Below are positions 35,491-43,598 of a DNA stretch of 64,000 nt, piece after piece. The DNA comes from Pseudorhodobacter antarcticus. Its GTDB lineage: Bacteria; Pseudomonadota; Alphaproteobacteria; Rhodobacterales; Rhodobacteraceae. Positions within the stretch are counted from its first letter, which is position 1. Each line of letters opens with the position of its first letter. The DNA lies in contig CAMAQR010000017.1 in assembly GCA_945860375.1 (NCBI GenBank), forward strand, positions 5,016 through 69,015, written 5' to 3'. Position numbers and translations under genes: made by a program. Under the pieces are notes generated by a model that was not told where the DNA came from, ran no database searches, and worked only from the letters and a program-made list of their open reading frames with translations.

Positions 35491-36543
35491 TCAGAAACCC
35501 GATTTGATCATCTCGAATTCCTGGGTCATGCGATCACGCATCGCCGGGTCAATCGGCACCTGCGACAGCAGGATACCATCGACCGGATCAACGTCGCCGG
35601 CCTTCAGCGCGTCCAGCGGAATATCCTTCATCGCCATGTCATTGGCATGGGCATAGCCGAAGTTTTCCAACAGACCCTTGGCCGAACCGTGATCTAGCCA
35701 TGCGTTGATGAAATCATAGGCCTTGTCTTCGGAACCGGGACCGTCCTTGAAGTTCACATAGCCGCAGAACCAATTGGCGACGCCTTCGGTCGGGGTGCGT
35801 TGAAACGCGACGGGGACGTTTTCGCGGCGCATGTTGGCAACGCCATCGTTCCACGACCAAGCCACGGTAACTTCACCAGACTTCATCAACTGGGCCAGTT
35901 CGGACGGGTCCGCCCAATAAGTGCGCACATTGGCATGGGCCAGCCGCAGCCAAGCCCCCGCGGCCTGAAACTGCTCTTCGCTGACATTGGTCCAATCCGA
36001 AACACCCGTGGCGAGCAAGGCCAGCGACCAGGTGTCATCGGTGTTGTCGGGCAGCGAGATTTTGCCCGCAAAGGCCGGGTCCACGAAGACCTGCAACGAG
36101 GCGACCTGCTCGGGCTTCACCTGTTCGGTGTTGTAGGCAATCGCGGTAAAGGCCCCATCGGTCGGGATGAACCAGACGCCGGTTTCATCCGCGAAAATCT
36201 TCGAGGTTTTGTAGCTTTCACCGATCTCGGCATAAAGCGGAATGCGGCTGATGTCCCAAGGCTCGATCAGGCCCGCATCGCGGTATTTCTGCACAATCTG
36301 GGCACAAGGGTGGCCGACATCGGCCTTGAAGCCGGACGAGACTTTCTGAAACGCCTCATCATCGTCGCCGTAGAAGGAATAGGTCGGCATGTCGCCGTGC
36401 TTGGCGACGTAGCCTTCGATCAGCGACTGTTCTTCAAAGCCCGCCCAGTCGAACACCGTCAATTCGGGGTCGGCGGCAAAGGCGGCGGTGGCAAAGCCAA
36501 GCATCAGGGCGGTGCTGGTCAGAAGGCGCGTTGTGCGGGTCAT
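35491..36543 (-). CDS. Extracellular substrate-binding protein, PotD-like
   Basis: A 350-residue periplasmic binding protein with a signal peptide (MTRTTRLLTSTALMLGFATA, cleavage after FAA or AFA near residue 23). The mature start, ADPELTVFDWAGFEEQSLI, resembles polyamine-binding PotD/PotF proteins. The start at ATG 36543 follows GGAG. It stands alone: no permease or ATPase gene of a polyamine transporter lies in the window, so it must work with parts encoded elsewhere or as a chemoreceptor ligand carrier. Substrate assignment is by family only. Confidence 0.78.
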   Translation of the reverse strand: MTRTTRLLTSTALMLGFATAAFAADPELTVFDWAGFEEQSLIEGYVAKHGDMPTYSFYGDDDEAFQKVSSGFKADVGHPCAQIVQKYRDAGLIEPWDISRIPLYAEIGESYKTSKIFADETGVWFIPTDGAFTAIAYNTEQVKPEQVASLQVFVDPAFAGKISLPDNTDDTWSLALLATGVSDWTNVSEEQFQAAGAWLRLAHANVRTYWADPSELAQLMKSGEVTVAWSWNDGVANMRRENVPVAFQRTPTEGVANWFCGYVNFKDGPGSEDKAYDFINAWLDHGSAKGLLENFGYAHANDMAMKDIPLDALKAGDVDPVDGILLSQVPIDPAMRDRMTQEFEMIKSGF

Positions 36544-36720
36544 GGGTTCTCCTGGGTTGGGTCCTGGCCGACTTCTGCGCGCCGGGCCTTGGGGATGGGC
36601 AAAGTTAGATTGGCTCTGGTCTTTGCTCAAGGTCATATTGCAAGATTGGCGGGGATCGGCACTTTGGCAAGAGGTCAATGTGGCGCGGGCTGTTTTTAGG
36701 ATCAAATCAAGGAGCGCGGG

Positions 36721-37716
36721 ATGAGTTTCAGGGCATTGGTGATGGAACAAGAGGCCGAAGGCGGGGCCGTGGCCCATCTGCGCGATCTGGACGACGCGGC
36801 ACTGCCCGGCGGCGAGGTGACGGTGGCGGTGGAGTATTCGACGCTGAATTACAAGGACGGTCTGTGTTTGTCGGCCAAGGGCGGCGGGCTGGTGCGGACC
36901 TATCCGCATGTGCCGGGGATTGATTTTGCGGGGGTGGTACAGGCCTCGTCGGATGCGCGTTACAGCGTCGGCGACCGCGTGGTGTTGACCGGCTGGCGGG
37001 TGGGAGAGGTGCATTGGGGTGGCTATGCCCAGCGCGCCCGGGTCAAGGCGGACTGGCTGGTGCCACTGCCTGATGCGATTTCGACGCGCCAAGCGATGGC
37101 AGTGGGGACGGCGGGGTTCACGGCCATGCTGGCGCTGATGGCGCTGGAGGATCACGGGCTGACGCCGGACAAAGGCGAGGTGCTGGTGACGGGGGCTGCG
37201 GGGGGTGTTGGTTCGGTGGCGGTGGCGCTGTTGGCCGCGCGCGGCTACCGGGTGGCGGCGGTGACGGGGCGGCCCGAGACGGAAGCCTATCTGCGCGGTT
37301 TGGGGGCGGGGCGGATCATCGCGCGGACCGAGTTGGCGGAGACCGTGAAGCGGCCGTTGGAGGCGGAAACCTGGGCGGGCTGCATCGACGCCGTGGGCGG
37401 GGCGATGCTGGCGCGGGTGTTGGGCCAGATGCAGCACCGCGCATCTGTGGCCGCTGTGGGTCTGGCGGGCGGATCGGCGCTGCCCGCCACGGTGATCCCG
37501 TTCCTGTTGCGGGGGGTGAACCTGTTGGGGATTGATTCGGTGCTGTCGCCTTATGCCGAGAGGTCGCGGGCCTGGGGGCGGATCGCGGCAGAGCTGTCGA
37601 TGGGCAAGCTCGAGTCGATGGTGCAAGAGGTGGGGCTGGCCGAGGTGCCCGCCTTGGGGGCGGCGATATTGGCAGGGGCGGTGCAAGGGCGCGTTGTCGT
37701 GGATGTGAACCGCTAG
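36721..37716 (+). CDS. acuI: Acrylyl-CoA reductase-type quinone oxidoreductase
   Basis: A 331-residue medium-chain dehydrogenase without zinc ligands, of the AcuI/YhdH group. Typical features are EYSTLNYKDGLCLSAKG, PHVPGIDFAGVV, the nucleotide site GAAGGVGSVAVALL, and a NYKD catalytic-type motif. In Rhodobacter AcuI reduces acryloyl-CoA to propionyl-CoA in the DMSP and 3-hydroxypropionate routes. The dddL or acuK genes of DMSP metabolism are not nearby, so this is inferred from family. AAGGAG precedes the start. Confidence 0.85.
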   Translation: MSFRALVMEQEAEGGAVAHLRDLDDAALPGGEVTVAVEYSTLNYKDGLCLSAKGGGLVRTYPHVPGIDFAGVVQASSDARYSVGDRVVLTGWRVGEVHWGGYAQRARVKADWLVPLPDAISTRQAMAVGTAGFTAMLALMALEDHGLTPDKGEVLVTGAAGGVGSVAVALLAARGYRVAAVTGRPETEAYLRGLGAGRIIARTELAETVKRPLEAETWAGCIDAVGGAMLARVLGQMQHRASVAAVGLAGGSALPATVIPFLLRGVNLLGIDSVLSPYAERSRAWGRIAAELSMGKLESMVQEVGLAEVPALGAAILAGAVQGRVVVDVNR

Positions 37717-37970
37717 GTGGCTGGCCGCTGGAGGGTTTCACACCCTCCAGACCTCCCGTGGGATATTTGCGGACAGATGAAAAATTTTAGACAAATTGGC
37801 GGGGTTTACGCACCAAGATTTGACGATTAGGGTTCAGCTGAGCTTTTGACATGGCTCTGCCATAGCGCCTGTGCGGGGCTTTGGCTTGGCTGGAAGACCT
37901 GCCACGGCCTATGCTTTTTCCGTGGGATTCCGCCGGGCCGATTGTTCGAAACGCAAACTTCAGGTGCCTG

Positions 37971-39203
37971 ATGACCCAACTTGATCTGACCTTCGTGCGC
38001 AGCCAGTTTCCGGCCTTTGACAGCCCGGTTCTGTCCAGCCATGCCTTCTTTGAAAACGCAGGCGGGTCTTACCCTTGCCGCGCGGTGGTGGACCGGCTGC
38101 ATCGGTTTTACATGGATCGCAAGGTGCAGCCCTATGGCCCCTATCCGGGGGCGCAGGCGGGTGGGGCCGAGATGGACGAGGCGCGCAGCCGTTTGGCGGC
38201 GTTGATGGGCGTGGCGGGGCCGCAGGTGTCGTTCGGGCCTTCGACATCCGCCAACACCTATGTGCTGGCGCAGGCGGTGCGGCAGTGGCTGCGCGGGGCC
38301 AATGCGGCGATTGTGGTGACAAATCAGGACCACGAGGCGAACTCGGGTGTCTGGCGGCGGCTGGCCGATGAGGGCATCGAGGTGCGCGAGTGGCAGATTG
38401 ATCCGCAGACCGGGCTTTTGGACCCTGCCGGGCTGGCGGTGCTGCTGGCGGATGGGCGGGTGCGGTTGGTGTGTTTTCCGCATTGCTCCAATGTGGTGGC
38501 CGCGATCAATGATGTGGCGGCGCTGTCGGCGCTGGCGCATGAAGCGGGTGCAAGGGTGGTGGTCGATGGGGTGTCCTATGCGCCGCACGGGTTGCCGGAT
38601 TTCCCGGCTTTGGGCTGCGATGTCTATCTCTATTCGGCCTACAAGACCTATGGCCCGCATCAGGGCATCATGGTGATCACTGAGGATTTTGGCGCGGAAC
38701 TGCCAGCGCAGGGGCATTATTTCAACGCCGGAAGCTTGTACAAACGCTTTACGCCTGCCGGGCCGGATCATGCGCAGATCGCGGCCTGTGCCGGGATGGC
38801 GGATTACATCGATGCGCTGCATTTGCATCATTTCGGCGCGGAACCTCAGGCAGCCGCGCGCAACAGGGCGGTGCATGATCTGATGCGCCGCGCCGAAGTG
38901 GCCGTGGTGGCACCGTTGCTGGACTATCTGGCAGCGCGCAATGATCTGCGGTTGATCGGGCCGCGGGCGGCGGAGGCGCGGGCACCCACGGTGGCGGTGG
39001 CATTGGACCGCGCGGCAGAACCCGTGTCGGAAGCGCTGGGGCGCGAGGGAATTGCCTGTTGGGCGGGCGATTTTTATGCGGTGCGCCCCTTGATGGCGAT
39101 GGGAATTGATCTGGAGCGCGGGGTTTTGCGGATGTCTTTGACGCATTACACCAGCGCGGATGATGTCGCCCGGCTGATCGGAGCGCTGGACCGGGTGCTT
39201 TAG
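37971..39203 (+). CDS. Class V aminotransferase, cysteine desulfurase-like without catalytic cysteine
   Basis: A 410-residue PLP enzyme resembling the VC1184-type group of NifS/SufS-like proteins. PLP would bind Lys225 in YLYSAYKTYG; VVVDGVSYAPHG holds the PLP-ring aspartate. At the place where SufS has its catalytic cysteine (RAGHHC region), this protein reads CWAGDFYAVRPL, so the persulfide-forming cysteine is absent. It is more likely a transaminase, lyase or selenocysteine-lyase-like enzyme. Start ATG 37971 follows AGGTG. It is not linked to an isc or suf operon here. Confidence 0.8.
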   Translation: MTQLDLTFVRSQFPAFDSPVLSSHAFFENAGGSYPCRAVVDRLHRFYMDRKVQPYGPYPGAQAGGAEMDEARSRLAALMGVAGPQVSFGPSTSANTYVLAQAVRQWLRGANAAIVVTNQDHEANSGVWRRLADEGIEVREWQIDPQTGLLDPAGLAVLLADGRVRLVCFPHCSNVVAAINDVAALSALAHEAGARVVVDGVSYAPHGLPDFPALGCDVYLYSAYKTYGPHQGIMVITEDFGAELPAQGHYFNAGSLYKRFTPAGPDHAQIAACAGMADYIDALHLHHFGAEPQAAARNRAVHDLMRRAEVAVVAPLLDYLAARNDLRLIGPRAAEARAPTVAVALDRAAEPVSEALGREGIACWAGDFYAVRPLMAMGIDLERGVLRMSLTHYTSADDVARLIGALDRVL

Positions 39204-39293
39204 GCTTCAGGGGGGGCTTTGCCCCTCGACGCCTTGGCCAAGGGGCCAAGGCCTCTCACCCCAGGATGCTTGTGCCAAAGTGAAAGGGCTTGG

Positions 39294-39323
39294 TGATCCG
39301 AGTGCGGAGCTGTGGCGTAATGT
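39294..39323 (+). promoter_or_regulatory. RpoE (ECF11)-type promoter upstream of the photolyase gene
   Basis: TGATCC at 39294-39299, then 18 bases, then TAATGT at 39318-39323. The -35 is identical to the Rhodobacter sphaeroides RpoE consensus TGATCC, and the -10 approaches TAAGA. It lies 22 bases before the phr start. In R. sphaeroides, phrA and cfaA are members of the RpoE-ChrR singlet oxygen regulon, which agrees with the genes downstream. Confidence 0.7.
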
Positions 39324-39344
39324 TAGCAACGACTGTGGGGAAAA

Positions 39345-40778
39345 ATGACTGACAAGCCTTTGATTCTGTGGTTCCGGCGCGATTTGCGGCTTTCGGATCA
39401 TCCGATGCTGGCGGCGGCGGTGGCCACGGGGCGGCCGTTGATCCCGGTGTTTGTCTGTGATGCCCAAGTCGATGCCTTGGGGGCCGCGCCGAAATGGCGG
39501 CTGGGTCTGGGGGTGGCGCAGTTTGCGCAGGCGCTTGAGGCTGTGGGCAGCCGGTTGATCCTGCGGCGCGGCGATGCGCTGACCTGTTTGCAGGCCTTGG
39601 TCGATGAGGTCGGGGCGACGGGGGTGATGTGGCAGCGGATGTATGATCCGGCGGCCGTTGCGCGTGACACCGAAGTGAAGGCGGCGCTGCGGGCCAAGGG
39701 CCTGGTGGCGCAAAGCTTTGCGGGCGCGTTGCTGTTTGAACCTTGGACCGTGGCAACCGGGCAGGGCGGTTATTACAAGGTCTATTCGCCGTTCTGGCGG
39801 GCGGTAAAGGAACGCGAGGTTGCGACCCCGGTGGCGGCACCCGGCAGTCTGCGCGCGCCTGCGATTTGGCCTGTTTCGGACCGACTGGACGCATGGGCGC
39901 TGGGGGCTGCGATGCAGCGCGGGGCTGCGGTTTGCTTGCCGCATCAACATGTGGGCGAGGCGGCGGCTTTGGCGCGGCTGGATCAATTTGTTGCAGGGCC
40001 GGTGGCGGGCTACAAGAATGAGCGTGATTTTCCGGGGCTGATCGGGGCGACTTCGGGTCTGTCCGAGAATCTGGCCTATGGTGAGATTGCGCCCGCGCGC
40101 ATCTGGGCGGCCGGGCAGCGCGCGATGCTGGAGGGCGCGGCCGGGTCAGAGCATTTCCTGAAAGAACTGGTCTGGCGTGAGTTTGCCTATCATTTGATGC
40201 ACCACTCGCCGCATATCCTGACCCAAAGCTGGCGGGAGGGCTGGGATGATTTCGGCTGGCGCGGTGACAATGCGGACGCCGAAAAGTGGCGGCGCGGCAT
40301 GACCGGAGAGCCGTTTGTCGATGCGGCGATGCGGGAGATGTATGTCACCGGGCGGATGCACAACCGGGCGCGGATGATCGTGGGGTCTTACCTGACCAAG
40401 CATCTGATGACCGACTGGCGTGTGGGGCAGGCTTGGTTTGCCGAATGCCTGACCGATTGGGACGAGGCGTCGAATGCCATGGGTTGGCAATGGGTTGCGG
40501 GCTGTGGCCCGGATGCAGCACCCTATTTCCGGGTGTTCAATCCGGCGGGACAGGCCGAGAAATTCGACGGTGAGGCCCGCTATCGGCGGCGCTGGATTGC
40601 AGAAATGGGGCGCAATCCCGGGGCCGAGGCGCTGTCATATTTTGATGCGGTGCCGAAGGCGTGGCGGCTGGACCCCGGCGCGCGCTATGCATTGCCGATG
40701 GTTGACCTTGCGGCAGGGCGTGCGCGGGCACTGGCCGCCTACGCCAATCGCCCTAAGTCAGGCGGTGGAGATGCGTGA
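39345..40778 (+). CDS. phr: Deoxyribodipyrimidine photolyase
   Basis: A 477-residue class I CPD photolyase that uses blue light to split cyclobutane pyrimidine dimers. The N-terminal antenna domain opens with LILWFRRDLRLSDHP. The FAD-binding half contains WREFAYHLMHHSP, GRMHNRARMIVGSYLTKHL and WQWVAGCGPDAAPYFRVFNP, the standard signature. Its length matches E. coli PhrB. It is the first gene of a probable phr-cfa-trgA-trgB operon and overlaps the larger in-frame reach of cfa. Confidence 0.96.
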   Translation: MTDKPLILWFRRDLRLSDHPMLAAAVATGRPLIPVFVCDAQVDALGAAPKWRLGLGVAQFAQALEAVGSRLILRRGDALTCLQALVDEVGATGVMWQRMYDPAAVARDTEVKAALRAKGLVAQSFAGALLFEPWTVATGQGGYYKVYSPFWRAVKEREVATPVAAPGSLRAPAIWPVSDRLDAWALGAAMQRGAAVCLPHQHVGEAAALARLDQFVAGPVAGYKNERDFPGLIGATSGLSENLAYGEIAPARIWAAGQRAMLEGAAGSEHFLKELVWREFAYHLMHHSPHILTQSWREGWDDFGWRGDNADAEKWRRGMTGEPFVDAAMREMYVTGRMHNRARMIVGSYLTKHLMTDWRVGQAWFAECLTDWDEASNAMGWQWVAGCGPDAAPYFRVFNPAGQAEKFDGEARYRRRWIAEMGRNPGAEALSYFDAVPKAWRLDPGARYALPMVDLAAGRARALAAYANRPKSGGGDA

Positions 40779-40794
40779 TACGGCCGGAGTGGAC

Positions 40795-42003
40795 ATGGAA
40801 TATCTGACGACTACCAAAGGCCAGACCGGCCTGCCGCGCTATTTTTCGGCGGCCTTCGAGGTGGCAAAGCGGCTGGACAACGGGCGGCTGGACTTTGTGC
40901 TGCCGGATGGGCGGCGGTTTCGCATTGACGGTGCGCGCCCCGGTCCGGTGGCGGAATTTGACGTGCATGACCCGGATGTCTTTGCCCGCTTGATCCGGGA
41001 TGGCGATCTGGGGTTTTGCGAGGCCTATGTGGACGGCGCCTGGTCCAGCCCGGATCTGCAGGCCTTCATGGATCTGGTCCACATCGACAACGGCACGGTT
41101 TATGACGGCTTTCCCGGCATGGGTCTGGTGCGCGCCTTTGAGCGGCTGCGGTTCTGGTGGCAGTCAAACTCGAAGCGGCAGGCGAAGAAGAATATCGCGC
41201 ATCATTATGATTTGGGCAATGATTTCTATGGGTTGTGGCTGGACGACAGCATGACCTACTCCAGCGGCCTCTACCGCACCGGGCAGGAAAGTCTGGAGCG
41301 GGCGCAGGAACTGAAATACGCCAATATGGTCGATCTGATGGGCGCGCAGCCCGGCGAACATGTGCTGGAAATCGGTTGCGGCTGGGGTGGGTTTGCCGAA
41401 TATGCGGCGGGTCAGCGCGGCTTGCGGGTGACGGCATTGACGATTTCGCAGGCGCAACACGACTATGCCGTGGCGCGGATGCAACGGTTGGGGCTGCAGG
41501 ACCGCGTGACGATCAAGCTGCAGGACTACCGTGACGAGACGGGTCTGTACGATGGCATTGCCAGCATCGAGATGTTCGAGGCGGTGGGCGAACGCTATTG
41601 GCCGACCTATTTCAACACCCTGCGCGAGCGGTTGAAGCCGGGGCGACACGCGACGTTGCAGATCATCACGATTGAAGATCGCCGCTTTGCCACCTACCGC
41701 AAAAGTGTTGATTTCATTCAGAAATACATCTTTCCTGGCGGCATGCTGCCAAGCCCGAGCGCGCTGCGGGCCGAGGTGGAACGTGCGGGCTTGGTGATGA
41801 AAGGGTCAGTCGAATTTGGCAAAAGCTACAGCCAGACCCTGCGGCGGTGGCATGAGGCGTTCAACCACAAATGGGGCGACGTGGCCCGCATGGGGTTTGA
41901 CGATCGGTTCCGGCGGATGTGGAACCTTTACCTGACCTCTTGTGCTGGCGCGTTTGAGGGCGGAAACTGTGATGTAACGCAGATCACCGTGACCCGCCCC
42001 TAA
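40795..42003 (+). CDS. cfa: Cyclopropane-fatty-acyl-phospholipid synthase
   Basis: A 402-residue SAM-dependent enzyme that adds a methylene bridge to unsaturated phospholipid acyl chains. I chose ATG 40795, with GGAG five bases upstream (40786-40789); an ATG at 40771 directly abuts its GGAG. SAM motif I is VLEIGCGWGGFAEYAA, and the preceding IAHHYDLGNDFYGLWLDDS is diagnostic for the family. FPGGMLPSPSAL is also seen. It resembles R. sphaeroides CfaA, an RpoE target, and follows the photolyase by 16 bases. Confidence 0.95.
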   Translation: MEYLTTTKGQTGLPRYFSAAFEVAKRLDNGRLDFVLPDGRRFRIDGARPGPVAEFDVHDPDVFARLIRDGDLGFCEAYVDGAWSSPDLQAFMDLVHIDNGTVYDGFPGMGLVRAFERLRFWWQSNSKRQAKKNIAHHYDLGNDFYGLWLDDSMTYSSGLYRTGQESLERAQELKYANMVDLMGAQPGEHVLEIGCGWGGFAEYAAGQRGLRVTALTISQAQHDYAVARMQRLGLQDRVTIKLQDYRDETGLYDGIASIEMFEAVGERYWPTYFNTLRERLKPGRHATLQIITIEDRRFATYRKSVDFIQKYIFPGGMLPSPSALRAEVERAGLVMKGSVEFGKSYSQTLRRWHEAFNHKWGDVARMGFDDRFRRMWNLYLTSCAGAFEGGNCDVTQITVTRP

Positions 42004-42018
42004 CGCAGCGAGGGACCT

Positions 42019-42459
42019 ATGCCGACCGCCGCCAAACTGATCGCTGCTGTGGCTTTTGCCATTGTGGCGTTTGTTGCTGCAGCAACCTTTGTCCCGCATA
42101 TGCCGGAGGGCAGCCAGATCGGCCTGTTCCGCGAGATCACGGCCGGGATCGGCTTTGCGGTGGGCTGGTTTGTGATGGGCGGGCTGGTGGGACCGGGCTA
42201 TGCCGAGGCGGCGGCTTCAGGGGTGCGCAGCTCTGTCACGCTGGTGTTCTTTGCGCTGCTGGGGTTCTCCATCCATGAGATGGTGAAGAAATCTTACAAA
42301 ATGCTGTACGACGGCCCGATGGAGGCGGTGTTGGGCGTGTTTGAAATCGTGCTCGATTATGGACGGCTGATGCTGCAACCCGATGTGCTGGGGGTTTTGG
42401 CGGTGGGCGGCGTCTTGGGCGGCATGGCGGCGGAATGGGCCGGGCGGCGCTGGTCGTGA
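42019..42459 (+). CDS. trgA: TrgA family membrane protein (tellurite resistance)
   Basis: A 146-residue protein with about four membrane spans (LIAAVAFAIVAFVAAATFV, ITAGIGFAVGWFVMGGLV, SSVTLVFFALLGFSIHEMV, and VLAVGGVLGGMAAEW). It matches TrgA, described as a contributor to high-level tellurite resistance in Rhodobacter sphaeroides. The mechanism is unknown. It follows cfa by 15 bases and overlaps trgB by 25 bases, so trgA-trgB are tightly coupled. Confidence 0.85.
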   Translation: MPTAAKLIAAVAFAIVAFVAAATFVPHMPEGSQIGLFREITAGIGFAVGWFVMGGLVGPGYAEAAASGVRSSVTLVFFALLGFSIHEMVKKSYKMLYDGPMEAVLGVFEIVLDYGRLMLQPDVLGVLAVGGVLGGMAAEWAGRRWS

Positions 42460-43559
42460 CGGATTTCTTCTTTTACGGCGCGCTGTGCCATGCGGCGCTG
42501 TTGGATGTGGTTCTGGGGCGCAAGGTATCGACCGAGCCTGCCGATTTGGCCGATCATCAAGTGGTCTGGGCCGACGGCCAGGCGTTTGCAATGAGTGTGA
42601 CCAAGGCGGGTGCAATGGCGCGCGGCGTTCTGGTGCGGGGGATGAGCGCCGAAGATGTGGCGCGGCTGGATTATTATGAGGCTGGTTTTGCTTTCGTGCC
42701 CCGCGATCTGGCGGTTTTGACGGCGGCGGGGCAAGTGGTGGCGCGGGTGTATTTTGCACAATTTGGGCGGTGGCAGGCGGGTGCCGTTTGGTCTTTGCCG
42801 GACTGGCAGGCGCGGTTTGGTGCCGAAGTGGTGGCGACCGCGCGCGATGTGATGGCGCAATATGGGCGTCGTCCGGCGCAGGCGGTGCTGGCGCGGTATG
42901 GCATGATGCTGGTGCGGGGGGCCGCCCGCGTGCGTGCGACGATTGCGGTGCCGATGTCGCGGCGGTTTGCGGGCGACGTGCAGGCAACCGCGCTGCGCGA
43001 ACCCTATGCGCATTTCTTCGCGGTGGAAGAACATGACCTGCGCTTTCGCCGCTTTGACGGCCAGCTTAGCCCACAGGTGACGCGGGCGGTGTTTGTGTCG
43101 GGCGATGCGGTGACGGTGCTGCCCTATGATCCGGTGCGCGACCGGGTGCTGTTGGTGGAGCAGTTCCGCGCCGGGCCCTTCGTGCGCGGTGACGTGCAAC
43201 CGTGGCAGTTGGAGGCGGTGGCGGGCCGCATTGACCCCGGCGAGACGCCGGAAGAGGCCGCGCGGCGCGAGGCGGTGGAAGAAGCGGGTTTGACCTTGGG
43301 GGCGCTGTTGCCGGTGGCGCAATATTACCCAAGCCCCGGAATCTGCGCGGAATATCTTTATTCCTATGTCGGGCTGACTGATCTGCCCGATGGGGCTGCC
43401 GGGGTGTTCGGGGTTGAGGGTGAGGCGGAAGATATCCGCGGCCATCTGGTCAGCTTTGACGATCTGATGGCGCTGGTGGCCAGTGGCGAGGCGGGCAATT
43501 CGCCCTTGATCCTGACCGCCTATTGGCTGGCGCAGAACCGGGCGCGGTTGCGGGGTTAG
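42435..43559 (+). CDS. trgB: TrgB: gamma-glutamylcyclotransferase-like domain fused to NUDIX hydrolase
   Basis: A 374-residue two-domain protein. Residues 8-115 form a gamma-glutamylcyclotransferase/AIG2-like fold (TDFFFYGALCHAALLD, the Y-G-x-L pattern, and DYYEAGFAFVP). Residues 200-360 form a NUDIX domain with box ETPEEAARREAVEEAG and preceding WQLEAVAGRID, as in ADP-ribose pyrophosphatases. TrgB in R. sphaeroides was linked to tellurite resistance. The start within the end of trgA could be ATG 42435, or a start codon slightly downstream such as the one opening TDFFFYG. A strong terminator follows directly. Confidence 0.82.
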   Translation: MGRAALVVTDFFFYGALCHAALLDVVLGRKVSTEPADLADHQVVWADGQAFAMSVTKAGAMARGVLVRGMSAEDVARLDYYEAGFAFVPRDLAVLTAAGQVVARVYFAQFGRWQAGAVWSLPDWQARFGAEVVATARDVMAQYGRRPAQAVLARYGMMLVRGAARVRATIAVPMSRRFAGDVQATALREPYAHFFAVEEHDLRFRRFDGQLSPQVTRAVFVSGDAVTVLPYDPVRDRVLLVEQFRAGPFVRGDVQPWQLEAVAGRIDPGETPEEAARREAVEEAGLTLGALLPVAQYYPSPGICAEYLYSYVGLTDLPDGAAGVFGVEGEAEDIRGHLVSFDDLMALVASGEAGNSPLILTAYWLAQNRARLRG

Positions 43560-43580
43560 GGGCGCAATTTGCGCCCCTTT
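43558..43580. terminator. Rho-independent terminator after trgB
   Basis: AGGGGCGCA (43558-43566) pairs with TGCGCCCCT (43570-43578) around an ATT loop, followed by TT. It includes the end of the trgB stop codon. On the other side it can also serve the converging oxidoreductase gene. Confidence 0.8.
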
Positions 43581-43598
43581 GAAAGTCCGAGGCTGATT

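Noticed and set aside
36544..37686. Long leftward extension of the PotD-like gene to 37686
   Set aside because: The extension lies antisense to acuI. The signal peptide and GGAG-preceded ATG at 36543 mark the true start.
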